Assembly: GCA_020350785.1 (NCBI GenBank) | Contig: CP070722.1 | Location: 43,830-78,011, forward strand | Reading direction: 5' to 3' | DNA length: 34,182 nt | From: Gemmatimonadota bacterium | GTDB taxonomy: Bacteria > Gemmatimonadota > Gemmatimonadetes > Palauibacterales > KS3-K002 | In this document: piece by piece, positions 16,966 to 25,695 of the stretch | Layout: every line of letters starts with the position of its first letter | Position numbering within the stretch: position 1 is the stretch's first letter | Notes under the pieces: model-generated | The model's database searches: none | What the model was told of the DNA's origin: nothing | Seen by the model: the letters and a program-made list of their open reading frames with translations, nothing else | Translations under genes and position numbers: made by a program

Positions 16966-17316
16966 CTACTCTCGCTTGGTTGCCAGTGGCGGCTGCGCCA
17001 CAGTCAGGCTGGTCCGATCGCTCGACATCAACAGCACGACCGGCAAGGCTGTGAATGCCTTGTCGAGTTGGAGCCTTGCCGTCGCCGCTTCGGCGGTGCT
17101 TTTCACCTCCAGTCCGGACAGGGCGCAGTGCCATCTTCGGCCCGCCGGTTCATCAGGTAGGGCAAGTGATGTGCCGGTCCAGAGGTCGCTCACGAAGGCC
17201 ACATGGGGCGATGGCCTGTCAGGCGGGCCGCGAGTGACGACGTGCGGTTTGATTCGCCCAACAGGCGAAAGCGCGAGTCGAGCATGCAGGCGATAGGTGC
17301 CAAGTATGCGCTCCAA
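16966..17316 (-). pseudogene. Probable relic of the C-terminal end of treY (maltooligosyl trehalose synthase)
   Basis: A 116-codon minus-strand frame opens at a TTG (17316), 10 bp after malQ, and ends at 16966. It starts with an L-G-T-Y-R-L stretch and ends with WTGTSLALPDEPAGRRWHC, ALSGLEV, ARLQLDKAFTALPVVLL. The spacing of W-x-x-T-x-L-x-LP, W...L-[ST]-G and L...F-x-x-LPV-x-LL recalls the last 100 or so residues of TreY proteins, which end in the same beta-domain pattern. A full TreY needs about 800-900 residues, so at least 85 percent would be missing, including the catalytic GH13 core. The cluster encodes TreZ but no TreY, which makes decay or deletion of treY in place a reasonable reading. 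Alternatives are a small unknown gene or chance resemblance; the comparison is from memory. Confidence 0.5.
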
Positions 17317-17326
17317 GGGCCAGGCC

Positions 17327-19480
17327 CTACCTCCTGGATCTGTCGGCGAGGCTGGCGAGGGTCTTCGCTGGCGTGGGGTCGTCGCGCAGCCGCTCGAGCT
17401 TCGTGCCTGCGCGCCGCGACCAACTCCCGTACCGGTCGAGGCCGATACCAGGAAGGTTGAGGGGTTCGGTCTCGCCGGCCAAGTCGTCGAGCCAGACGCC
17501 GACCAGCGGTGCCGGCGTACGGCTCAGAAATCGATAGACCGCCGCACAGAGGCGATCGGGCGTGACTGAGTGATTCTCGGCCGGCAGGCAGCGCTCAGCC
17601 CTCAGACGCCGGATCAACGCACGACGTTCCACCTCACGGTCCAGCCGGGCGGCGTCCAGCTCTGCCGGTCTTGCCAACTCGCCCGCCTGCCGACGCAGTT
17701 CCAGGTCGCGCTCAATCCAGTATCCGGCGAGGGGAGGATGGTCGTGGGTATTGGCGGTGACCAGGGCGCGTCTCGAGTAGTCCCTGGAGGGCTTGAAGCC
17801 GCCGCGCCGATCGCGCTGGAAGTACAGGACACTTGACGAGAGAATGCCCCAGCGGGCCAGCCGGGAAGGAAGGCCCCGCGGAACCGTGCCCAGATCCTCG
17901 CCGACTATCATGGCGCTGTTGCGGTGGCTTTCCAGGGCCAAGATGCCCAGCAGGTCATTGGCGGGGAAGCGAACGTATGCGCCGTCCGTGGCCGGTCGGC
18001 CCCGGGGGACCCAGTACTGCCGGAATAGGCCCATCACGTGATCGATGCGCAACGCACCCGCATGTTCCAGCGCGTTGCGGAGTAGCAGGATCCAGTAGCG
18101 GTAGGCGCTGTCCCAAAGCATCCGCGGGTCCATGGGCGGAAAGCCCCAGTCTTGTCCCTCGGTCGAATAGGCGTCGGGCGGCGACCCGAGGGTGACTCCG
18201 TCCAGGAACAAGCCCGGGAAAGCCCAGGGATCGGCGCCCGTGCCGGCTGTGCCAATGGCGAGGTCGCCGTAGAGGCCGATTGGAAGGTGTGATGCGCTCT
18301 GTGCCGCCTTTCTCAACTGACGGTCGAACTCGAACTGCAGGTAGCGTTCCCTGTCTATCTCTTCCCACCACTTGTTTCGGAAAGCGTCGACCTCGTCCGA
18401 GCGCGCCTCTCGATAGGGGAGAGGCCAGGATTGAGGGTTGAAGTGGCCCTCCTCGCGGAGATGACGAGCCAGGACGACGAAGGTGGCAAAGTCGTTCAGC
18501 GCGTCGCCTTTGCCTTCCAGGTAGTTAGCGTAGTCCAGGCCTCGTCGGGTGCCGCCGGCGCCATGATTGCGGACGAAGGTCCTGTGTAGAGACTCGAACA
18601 CCCGGTTCTTGAGCTCCATCACGCCTGCGTAGTCGACGTGAGTCCTCTCCTGCAGACGGAGCAGCGAGTCTTTGAAGCCTCGAGATTGTATGAGGGCGCG
18701 GGCCTTTGGATCATCTTCCAGGTCCGGGATCGCGCTGACGTCGATATACAGCGGGTTGTGGAAGAGTCGGCTGACCGGACTGTAGGGACTGATATCGCCG
18801 TCGGAGTTGTTCAGCGAGTGAAGAGGATTGATTCCGACGAACGCGGCACCACACTCCTCCGCCCAGAGTACGAGCTCTTCCAGGTCGGACAGGTCGCCCA
18901 CGCCCCAGTCCTTGCGGCCACGGACCGTATAGAGATGGGTCCAGATTCCGAACTTCCTCTCCCGACACAGGTCTTCGAATCGGAGACAGGCGTCTGGGCT
19001 TACGATGAACGAGCTGGAGCCCTTCACCTCGACGGCATCGGAAGACAGTCCGATCTGCAGCCGGTGGTAGCCAACGTTCGGCGTCTCCGGGATTGGGAGA
19101 GTCACAGTGTTGCGGTCGGGTCGCGCCCGGATACGCCCCTCGTTGCGAAGCGTCGCGCCGCTTTCCAGCTGCAGCTCGACGATGTACTCGAGGGCGCGGT
19201 TCGCCAACGTTGCGGGGATGCTGATGGCTATTCGCCTGCACTCGGCGGAGTTGACCCGACGGACCATCACCGGGTCGATGAGGCAGCCTTCGGTTCTGGC
19301 CTGGCGTTCGGAGATGGAGCGCCTTGCCGTCGCCTCGTCACTGGCATCTATGCCCATAGCGGCCAGAAGCGCGACGCTGGTCTCATCCTTCGTGAGCTGT
19401 GTGACGCGGCGGTTGTCGACGTAGGAGGGTAGAATGCCCTCCGCTTCGGCGAGTTTGGCGAGTGCGGGACGTTTCGCCAA
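17327..19480 (-). CDS. malQ: 4-alpha-glucanotransferase (amylomaltase, GH77)
   Basis: This is a 717-residue GH77 protein. The N-terminal region (LAEAEGILPSYVDNRRV, TSVALLAAMGI, then a beta domain to about residue 165) is typical of bacterial MalQ. In the barrel, the nucleophile is D480 in LRIDHVMGLF and the acid/base glutamate lies in IVGEDLGTVP. YSPVSRLFHNPLYID and NTHDHPPLAGYW are also conserved. It transfers maltodextrin segments between alpha-1,4 glucans and releases glucose. The start is TTG at 19480, two bases after the glgB stop, with AAGG upstream; later ATG codons would remove the conserved N-terminal helix. A perfect AGGAGG in its last codons could serve the following frame. It acts with GlgP and GlgX in glycogen turnover. 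Confidence 0.93.
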   Translation of the reverse strand: MAKRPALAKLAEAEGILPSYVDNRRVTQLTKDETSVALLAAMGIDASDEATARRSISERQARTEGCLIDPVMVRRVNSAECRRIAISIPATLANRALEYIVELQLESGATLRNEGRIRARPDRNTVTLPIPETPNVGYHRLQIGLSSDAVEVKGSSSFIVSPDACLRFEDLCRERKFGIWTHLYTVRGRKDWGVGDLSDLEELVLWAEECGAAFVGINPLHSLNNSDGDISPYSPVSRLFHNPLYIDVSAIPDLEDDPKARALIQSRGFKDSLLRLQERTHVDYAGVMELKNRVFESLHRTFVRNHGAGGTRRGLDYANYLEGKGDALNDFATFVVLARHLREEGHFNPQSWPLPYREARSDEVDAFRNKWWEEIDRERYLQFEFDRQLRKAAQSASHLPIGLYGDLAIGTAGTGADPWAFPGLFLDGVTLGSPPDAYSTEGQDWGFPPMDPRMLWDSAYRYWILLLRNALEHAGALRIDHVMGLFRQYWVPRGRPATDGAYVRFPANDLLGILALESHRNSAMIVGEDLGTVPRGLPSRLARWGILSSSVLYFQRDRRGGFKPSRDYSRRALVTANTHDHPPLAGYWIERDLELRRQAGELARPAELDAARLDREVERRALIRRLRAERCLPAENHSVTPDRLCAAVYRFLSRTPAPLVGVWLDDLAGETEPLNLPGIGLDRYGSWSRRAGTKLERLRDDPTPAKTLASLADRSRR

Positions 19481-19482
19481 GG

Positions 19483-21696
19483 TCAGCCTTGCGGTGCCAG
19501 GATGAGAACCCCGAGCGGCGGCAGTCTCAGGTTCAACGATTGTGGTCGTCCATGAAAGCCGACCGAATCGCTGTCGTAATGCTTGGGTACTTTGTATTCG
19601 CTGCCACCGTACTTGCGCTCGTCGCTGCAGAGCAGCACGCGGTAGCGTCCTGCAGCGGGTACACCAATGCGGTAGTCATCGCGCGGTACTGGAGTGAGGT
19701 TGAGCACCACGACCACATGGTCGTCGCCGGCGTATCGGACAAAGGCGATCACGCTGTTGTCGCGATCGCTGCAGTCGATCCAGGAAAAGCCATCCGGCTG
19801 GCTGTCACGGCTCCAGAGGGGCGGCGTGCGCAGGTACAGGTGGCCGAGGTCGCAGAGGAAGCGCGCGAAGTCGGCTCGCTTGGGATCATCGGCCAGATGC
19901 CAGTCCAGGCTGGAGTCGTGATGCCATTCATTGAACGGCGCGAGCTCGGTTCCCATGAAGAGCAGGATCTTGCCTGGCCGCGTGTACTGGTAGGCGAGCA
20001 GGGCTCTGAGGTTGGCCAGCTTCTGCCAGTCATCTCCCGGCATCCTCGCGAGCAACGAGCCTTTGCCGTGCACGACCTCGTCGTGAGACAGCGGCATGAC
20101 GAAGCGCTCGCTGTACTCGTAGATCATCGCGAAGCTCAGTTGGTCAAGGTGCCATCTCCTGTGAACCGGATCCTTCTTGAAGTACTCTAGGGTGTCGTGC
20201 ATCCAGCCCATATTCCACTTGAAGCTGAACCCCAGCCCGCCCTCGGCCGTGGGGCGCGACACTCCAGGCCAGGCGGTCGATTCCTCGGCGATCATCATGC
20301 AACCCGGCTGTTCGGCAGCGACGATGTCATTCAGCCGCTTCAGGAAGTCCACCGCCTCGAGGTTCTCGCGTCCGCCGTAGATGTTGGGGATCCACTGACC
20401 CTCATCCCGGCTGTAGTCCAGGTACAGCATGGAAGCGACCGCGTCCACCCGCAGGCCGTCGACGTGAAATTCCTCAAGCCAGTAGAGGGCGTTGGCGATG
20501 AGGAAGTTCGCGACCTCCTTGCGCCCAAAGTTGAAGACCAGGGTCCCCCAGTCGGGATGCTCCCCCAAGCGGGGGTCCGCGTGCTCGTACAGGGCGGTGC
20601 CATCGAACTGGCGGAGCGCGAAGTCGTCCTTGGGGAAGTGCGCGGGCACCCAGTCGAGTATGACGCCGATTCCGTTCTCGTGGCAGGTATCGATGAGATA
20701 GCGCAAGTCGTCCGGAGTGCCGTAACGAGAGGTCGGCGCGTAGTAGCCGCTCACCTGGTAGCCCCAGGAGCCGGCGAAGGGGTGCTCGGCCACCGGGAGC
20801 AACTCGATGTGGGTGAAACCGAAACGCTTGACGTGCGCGACGAGCTTGGGCGCGATCTCTCTGTAGGTCAGCGGCCGGTTGCCCTCTTCCGGTACCCGCG
20901 CCCACGAGCCCAAATGGACCTCATAGATCGCCAACGGTTCGTGCTCGCTACGAAGTCGAGGTCGCGCCGCCATCCAGCTCTCGTCTCCCCAAAGATAGGA
21001 GGACTGGTAGACGCGCGAGGCGGTGCTGGGTGGCACCTCCATCGAGGATGCGAACGGATCGGTCTTCAGACGAATGTTCCCATCCCGCGTCTTGATCTCG
21101 TATTTGTAGAGCGCGCCAGCGCTGAGGCCCGGGATGAAGATCTCGAAGATTCCAGATGCTCCCAGTGAGCGCATGGGGTACAGGCGGCCGTCCCAGCGGC
21201 AGAAGTCACCGACCACGCTGACACGGCGGGCGTTGGGAGCCCAGACGGTGAAGGCGACGCCGTCCGTGCCGTCGACCTGTCGCGGGTGCGCCCCGAGTGC
21301 CCTCCACAGGCGCCGATGGGTCCCCTCGTTGAAGAGGTGTAGGTCCATGTCGCCCAGCGTCGGCAGGAAACGGTAAGGGTCTTCGCATTCCCACCTCTGG
21401 CCTCCGGCGAAATGGAACCTGAGCCGATATGAGATCGGCAGGCCGGCTCCACGAACATAGACAGCGAACAGACCCGCGTCATCCAGCTTCGACATCGACA
21501 ACGACTCTGAGCTGGGGAGTATGCACTCCGCTCTCTCGGCGTCGGGATGGAAAGCCCGGATCACCAAGCCGCTCTCCCCCGCGTGCTCGACTGGGTGAGC
21601 GCCGAGGATGGCATGCGGATCGTGGTGGTCGCCAGAGATCAGGCGCCGCGACTCGCCGGGCCGTACCTTGAGTATCCTCGTCAGGTCTCTATCCAC
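19483..21696 (-). CDS. glgB: 1,4-alpha-glucan branching enzyme (GH13_9)
   Basis: This is a 737-residue GlgB with an N1 domain (HHDPHAILGAHPVEHAG), a CBM48 domain (about residues 125-220, FTVWAPNARRVSVVGDFCRWDG), a GH13 barrel and a C-terminal beta domain. The catalytic triad is D418 (GLRVDAVASMLY), E471 (MIAEESTAWPG) and D539 (SHDEVVHGKGSLL); the 53- and 68-residue spacings equal those of the E. coli enzyme. It forms alpha-1,6 branches in glycogen from linear chains. No GlgA or GlgC is in the window, so the linear chains may come from the adjacent GlgE. The start is GTG at 21696, 22 bp after the glgX stop, with only a weak ribosome site. Confidence 0.96.
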   Translation of the reverse strand: MDRDLTRILKVRPGESRRLISGDHHDPHAILGAHPVEHAGESGLVIRAFHPDAERAECILPSSESLSMSKLDDAGLFAVYVRGAGLPISYRLRFHFAGGQRWECEDPYRFLPTLGDMDLHLFNEGTHRRLWRALGAHPRQVDGTDGVAFTVWAPNARRVSVVGDFCRWDGRLYPMRSLGASGIFEIFIPGLSAGALYKYEIKTRDGNIRLKTDPFASSMEVPPSTASRVYQSSYLWGDESWMAARPRLRSEHEPLAIYEVHLGSWARVPEEGNRPLTYREIAPKLVAHVKRFGFTHIELLPVAEHPFAGSWGYQVSGYYAPTSRYGTPDDLRYLIDTCHENGIGVILDWVPAHFPKDDFALRQFDGTALYEHADPRLGEHPDWGTLVFNFGRKEVANFLIANALYWLEEFHVDGLRVDAVASMLYLDYSRDEGQWIPNIYGGRENLEAVDFLKRLNDIVAAEQPGCMMIAEESTAWPGVSRPTAEGGLGFSFKWNMGWMHDTLEYFKKDPVHRRWHLDQLSFAMIYEYSERFVMPLSHDEVVHGKGSLLARMPGDDWQKLANLRALLAYQYTRPGKILLFMGTELAPFNEWHHDSSLDWHLADDPKRADFARFLCDLGHLYLRTPPLWSRDSQPDGFSWIDCSDRDNSVIAFVRYAGDDHVVVVLNLTPVPRDDYRIGVPAAGRYRVLLCSDERKYGGSEYKVPKHYDSDSVGFHGRPQSLNLRLPPLGVLILAPQG

Positions 21697-21718
21697 GGGC
21701 TGCTCTCGACTAGTTGTT

Positions 21719-23836
21719 CTATCGGCGTCTGCGCTCGTGTTGCAGGAGAATCAGCGAGTGCGCTACAAGCTGGATACCCGCACCTTTCACTGTGCGGTAA
21801 CCGTGCCTCGCGGTGCTGGCGACTTCTCTCCATACGCCGGGTTCATCGACTTCGGGCAGGGTGAAATATTTCGCTCGACTGCCCGCGTTCAAGAGCATCA
21901 GCAGTGTGTCACCTCGAATGGGACGCCCTTGCTCGTCCACCTCATCGGTCGCCTGACCTTGAACTAGCATGCCCAGAACGCGATTGTCGGGGCTCTTCCA
22001 GTCGGCCTCTTCCAGTTCTCTGCCGTCCGGCCTCAGCCAGGTGACATCCTTCACGCCGTTCTCACCGATCGGGCCGCCTCTGAAGAAGCCACGTCTACGC
22101 AGTACGGGATTGCGTGCGCGGATCGAGAATACGTGTCGGGTGAAGTCGAGTAGCGCTCGCCCGCGGTCACCGATATTCCAATCGACCCAAGAGATCTCGT
22201 TGTCCTGACAATAAGCGTTGTTGTTGCCGTACTGAGTCTTGCCAAGCTCGTCGCCGTGCGAGATCATGGGCACGCCTTGGGAGAAGGCGAGCGTGGCCAT
22301 GAAGTTACGCTTCATGCGCTCGCGCAACCTGACGATGTTCGCGGCATCGCTGGGACCCTCGATCCCCCAGTTGTTGCTGTAGTTCTCGTCGCTGCCATCG
22401 CGATTATCTTCGCCGTTGGCTTCGTTGTGCTTCTGGTTGTAGCTGACGAGGTCGTGCAGCGTGAATCCATCGTGGCAGGTTACGAAGTTGATGCTGGCAT
22501 ACGGATTTCGGCCGCCACGTCCGTACAGGTCGCTGCTGCCGGATAGGCGATATCCCAGTTCTGCGAGCTGTCCCGAGTCGCCACGCCAAAAACGGCGCAC
22601 GGTATCTCGGTAACGCCCGTTCCACTCCGCCCAGCCCGTCGGAAAGTTGCCGACCTGATAGCCGCCGGGACCTAGGTCCCAGGGCTCGGCAATCAGCTTC
22701 ACTTGCGAAAGCACGGGATCCTGCTGGATGATATCGAAGAACCAGGCCAAGCGGCCGACCTCGTAGAGCTCGCGAGCCAGGGCGGGTGCAAGGTCGAAGC
22801 GGAAGCCGTCGACGTGCATTTCCTGCACCCAGTAGCGCAGGCTGTCCATCATTAGCTGCATCGCTCGCGCATTGAGCATGTTCAGCGTGTTTCCGGTCCC
22901 TGTGAAGTCGATGTAGTAGCGGCGGTTCTCCGGGTTGAGGTGGTAGTAGGAGAGGTTGTCTATACCCCGGAAGGAGACTGTTGGCCCCAGGCGATTGCCC
23001 TCGCCCGTATGATTGTAAACGACGTCCAAGATGACCTCTATCCCCACGCTGTGCAGCGCTCGGACCATCATCTTGAACTCCTGCACTTGGGCGCCCAGGG
23101 CGCCGGTGGCGAAGCGCGAATCCGGAGCGAAGTAGCCGATCGTGTTGTAGCCCCAGTAGTTGGTCAGCCCACGCTGATGCAGGTGGCGTTCGTTCAAGAC
23201 GTGGTGAATCGGCATCAGCTCGACGGCGGTGACGCCGAGCTTGAGCAGGTGATCGATGATCGGTTCCGATGCCAGTGCCAAGTACGTTCCTCGGAGCGGC
23301 TCCGGGACGCCCGGGTGGTTCAGCGTCAGACCGCGGACGTGGCACTCGTAGATGACCGTCTGGTTCCAGCGCGTACGGGGCGGACGGTCGTCGCCCCAGG
23401 TGAACGCCGATTCGACGACCACGCACTTCGGCAAGTCGCCGGAGCTGTCACGTTTGTCCTGAGACAGATCCGCCGCCGGGTCGCCGGCGACGTAGCCGAA
23501 TAGGGTGTCGCTCCATTTGACGCGCCCACTAATCGCCTTAGCGTAAGGGTCGAACAGCATTTTTGCGGCGTTGAAGCGATGTCCTTCCTCGGGCTTGTAT
23601 GGCCCATGAACCCGATAGCCGTAGAGTTGGCCGGGCCGTACGTCCGGCAGATAGACGTGCCAGATGTTGTTGGTTCGCTCGCGCAGGGCGATCCGGGTGG
23701 ATACTTCGGCATCATCTGCGTGATCATACAGACATAGCTCCACGCCGGTCGCGTGCTCCGAGAAGAGGGCGAAATTAACCCCCTCACCGTCCCAGGTGGC
23801 ACCCAACGGATATGGTTGGCCTGGCCAGATTCGCAT
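21719..23836 (-). CDS. glgX: Glycogen debranching enzyme (GH13_11)
   Basis: This is a 705-residue GlgX/TreX-type enzyme that hydrolyses alpha-1,6 branches of limit dextrins. It begins [20 protein letters not shown] and has an N-terminal CBM48 domain (to about 150). Catalytic motifs are [14 protein letters not shown] (nucleophile), [17 protein letters not shown] (acid/base) and [17 protein letters not shown], with the family-typical [12 protein letters not shown] insert. A longer frame extends to 23983, but ATG 23836 is used because it matches the family N-terminus and forms a TGATG overlap with the treZ stop, implying translational coupling. With GlgP and MalQ it makes a glycogen breakdown set; TreX-type enzymes also feed TreY/TreZ, and TreY is absent here. 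Confidence 0.95.
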   Translation of the reverse strand: MRIWPGQPYPLGATWDGEGVNFALFSEHATGVELCLYDHADDAEVSTRIALRERTNNIWHVYLPDVRPGQLYGYRVHGPYKPEEGHRFNAAKMLFDPYAKAISGRVKWSDTLFGYVAGDPAADLSQDKRDSSGDLPKCVVVESAFTWGDDRPPRTRWNQTVIYECHVRGLTLNHPGVPEPLRGTYLALASEPIIDHLLKLGVTAVELMPIHHVLNERHLHQRGLTNYWGYNTIGYFAPDSRFATGALGAQVQEFKMMVRALHSVGIEVILDVVYNHTGEGNRLGPTVSFRGIDNLSYYHLNPENRRYYIDFTGTGNTLNMLNARAMQLMMDSLRYWVQEMHVDGFRFDLAPALARELYEVGRLAWFFDIIQQDPVLSQVKLIAEPWDLGPGGYQVGNFPTGWAEWNGRYRDTVRRFWRGDSGQLAELGYRLSGSSDLYGRGGRNPYASINFVTCHDGFTLHDLVSYNQKHNEANGEDNRDGSDENYSNNWGIEGPSDAANIVRLRERMKRNFMATLAFSQGVPMISHGDELGKTQYGNNNAYCQDNEISWVDWNIGDRGRALLDFTRHVFSIRARNPVLRRRGFFRGGPIGENGVKDVTWLRPDGRELEEADWKSPDNRVLGMLVQGQATDEVDEQGRPIRGDTLLMLLNAGSRAKYFTLPEVDEPGVWREVASTARHGYRTVKGAGIQLVAHSLILLQHERRRR

Positions 23837-25695
23837 CAACGGTACTCCCGCGAGTAGGCGGCCGCGCTGTGGCCGCTCAGTTCGAGGATCACGATACCCA
23901 CTCCATCGCTTTGAAACGAGGAGGGCGCTGCCGTGCCTACGCCGCCGTACTTCACCTCGTCGCTGGCCAACTCGCGCCGCCAATCACCCCGCGGCAATTG
24001 CAGGCTGATGGGCAGCCGAGAGTCGCTCAGGTTGAAGAGCGCTAACGTGTCTCCGTGCTCGAGCTGGAATACGATCGCGAACCAACGGGACTCAGGATCG
24101 CTCTCCACTCGGAACGCTGCGGCACCCGGACGCAACGCCGGCCGCTCTCGGCGCAGCTTCAAGAGGTCCTTGTAGAGGCCCAGGATCTGGGAGTGCGGCG
24201 GACGGCGGCTGTTCTCGGGATTCAGGCGCGACCGCTCGAGCGTCTCGGGCGCGGCCGGGTCCGGGATAGGCACGCTCCAAGCAAACCGCTCGAACTCACG
24301 GGCCCGGCCCTCGCGCACCGCAGCTACCAGCTCTGAATCGCCGTGGTCCACGAAATAGAGGAACGGGTTCGTTTCGCCGTATTCCTGGCCCATGAACAGC
24401 AGCGGAATGTAAGGCGAGAGCAAGAGCAGGGAAGCGGCGAGTTTTTGCTGTTCGAACGGTACGAGTTGCGATAACCGCTCCCCTTGGGCACGGTTGCCAA
24501 CCTGATCGTGGTTCTGGGTGAAGACCACAAAGCGGTCTGCCGGCACATCGACTGCCGGGGCACCATGTCGGCGGCGTCGGTACACCGAGTAGCTACCGTC
24601 CAGCACGTAGCGATCGCTCACCGCCTTGGCTATCTCTCGGCTGCCATTGAAATCCACATAGTACCCATTCCGCTCGCCGGTCAGCGTGCTATGGACGGCA
24701 TGGTGGAAGTCGTCGCTCCAAGCAGCGTCCAACGCGAATCCACCGCGCTCCGAGTCGCGAACGAGCCGGGGGTCGTTCAAGTCGCTTTCCGCGATCACGT
24801 GTACGCGCCGGCCGAGAGAATCAGCCACGGCGTGCACTGCTGCGGCCAGTTCTTCGAGAATATGCCGCGCCCCGAAATCGAAGATCGCGTGTACCGCGTC
24901 AAGCCGCAGTCCATCGATGTGATACTCCGTCACCCAGTACAAGGCGTTTTCGATGAAGTACCTTCGCACCTCATCGCTCTCGGGCCCGTCGAAGTTTACG
25001 GCCTGACCCCAAGGTGTGCCGTAACGGTCCGTGAAGTAAGGGCCGAATTCGCTCAGGTAATTGCCTTCAGGACCCAGGTGGTTGTAGACGACATCCAGCA
25101 GGACGGCGATACCTTCGCCGTGTGCCGCGTCAACGAGGTGACGCAGTCCGTCCGGACCACCGTAGCTGTTCTGGGGGGCATAGGGGTAGGCACCGTCATA
25201 ACCCCAGTTGCGCATGCCCGGGAATTGCGCCACCGGCATCAGCTCGATCGCCGTAACGCCAAGCTCGCGAAGATGGGACAACCGGTCGGCGGCACCGGCA
25301 AAAGTGCCCGCCGGGCTGAACGTCGCAACGTGCAACTCGTAGATGACCAGGTCTGCCCTATCCAGGCCCCGCCAACTCGAATCGCTCCAGCGGAACGCGC
25401 GGGGATCAACCAGGCGCGACGGTCCATGAACACCGGCCGGCTGGTAGCGGCTAACCGGGTCGGGTCGATCTCTGGCATCATCCAAGCGGTAGTAGTATTC
25501 GGTTCCGGGAGGCAGATCGGGGACGAACGCCTCGAGCACGCCGCCCTGCTGGCTTTCCATTCGCACCTCGAACGGCGCGTCGGGCTTCAGGATCCGGACG
25601 GCAACTCGCCCAGCAGCAGGTGCCCAGACCGAGAAGCGCGAGGAGCCGTCGGGAAGGACGGTCGCTCCACGCTCGAGCGTCCAACCCTGAGACAT
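23836..25695 (-). CDS. treZ: Malto-oligosyltrehalose trehalohydrolase (GH13_10)
   Basis: This is a 619-residue TreZ. The N-terminal beta domain (RFSVWAPAAGRVAVRIL, LPPGTEYYYRLD) precedes the barrel with IYELHVATFSPAGTFAGA, MPVAQFPGMRNWGYDGAYPYA and LLDVVYNHLGPEGNYL. Catalytic motifs are [13 protein letters not shown] (nucleophile), HVIAESDLNDPR (acid/base) and FTQNHDQVGNRAQGER. It releases trehalose from maltooligosyltrehalose made by TreY. The start ATG 25695 forms a TGATG overlap with the treS-mak stop; the upstream extension to 25932 lies inside treS-mak and is a shadow. All catalytic elements are intact although TreY is missing from the window, so either TreY is elsewhere or TreZ has lost its supply. 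Confidence 0.95.
   Translation of the reverse strand: MSQGWTLERGATVLPDGSSRFSVWAPAAGRVAVRILKPDAPFEVRMESQQGGVLEAFVPDLPPGTEYYYRLDDARDRPDPVSRYQPAGVHGPSRLVDPRAFRWSDSSWRGLDRADLVIYELHVATFSPAGTFAGAADRLSHLRELGVTAIELMPVAQFPGMRNWGYDGAYPYAPQNSYGGPDGLRHLVDAAHGEGIAVLLDVVYNHLGPEGNYLSEFGPYFTDRYGTPWGQAVNFDGPESDEVRRYFIENALYWVTEYHIDGLRLDAVHAIFDFGARHILEELAAAVHAVADSLGRRVHVIAESDLNDPRLVRDSERGGFALDAAWSDDFHHAVHSTLTGERNGYYVDFNGSREIAKAVSDRYVLDGSYSVYRRRRHGAPAVDVPADRFVVFTQNHDQVGNRAQGERLSQLVPFEQQKLAASLLLLSPYIPLLFMGQEYGETNPFLYFVDHGDSELVAAVREGRAREFERFAWSVPIPDPAAPETLERSRLNPENSRRPPHSQILGLYKDLLKLRRERPALRPGAAAFRVESDPESRWFAIVFQLEHGDTLALFNLSDSRLPISLQLPRGDWRRELASDEVKYGGVGTAAPSSFQSDGVGIVILELSGHSAAAYSREYR

Noticed and set aside
16939-16968. 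Minus-strand TTGACA as a glgP promoter
   Set aside because: No acceptable -10 occurs 16-18 bp downstream; the TTGACA is part of a hairpin and may be incidental.
23837-23983. Upstream extension of glgX into treZ
   Set aside because: It lies inside the treZ 3' end, is Arg-rich and does not match the GlgX N-terminus; the TGATG overlap start is better.
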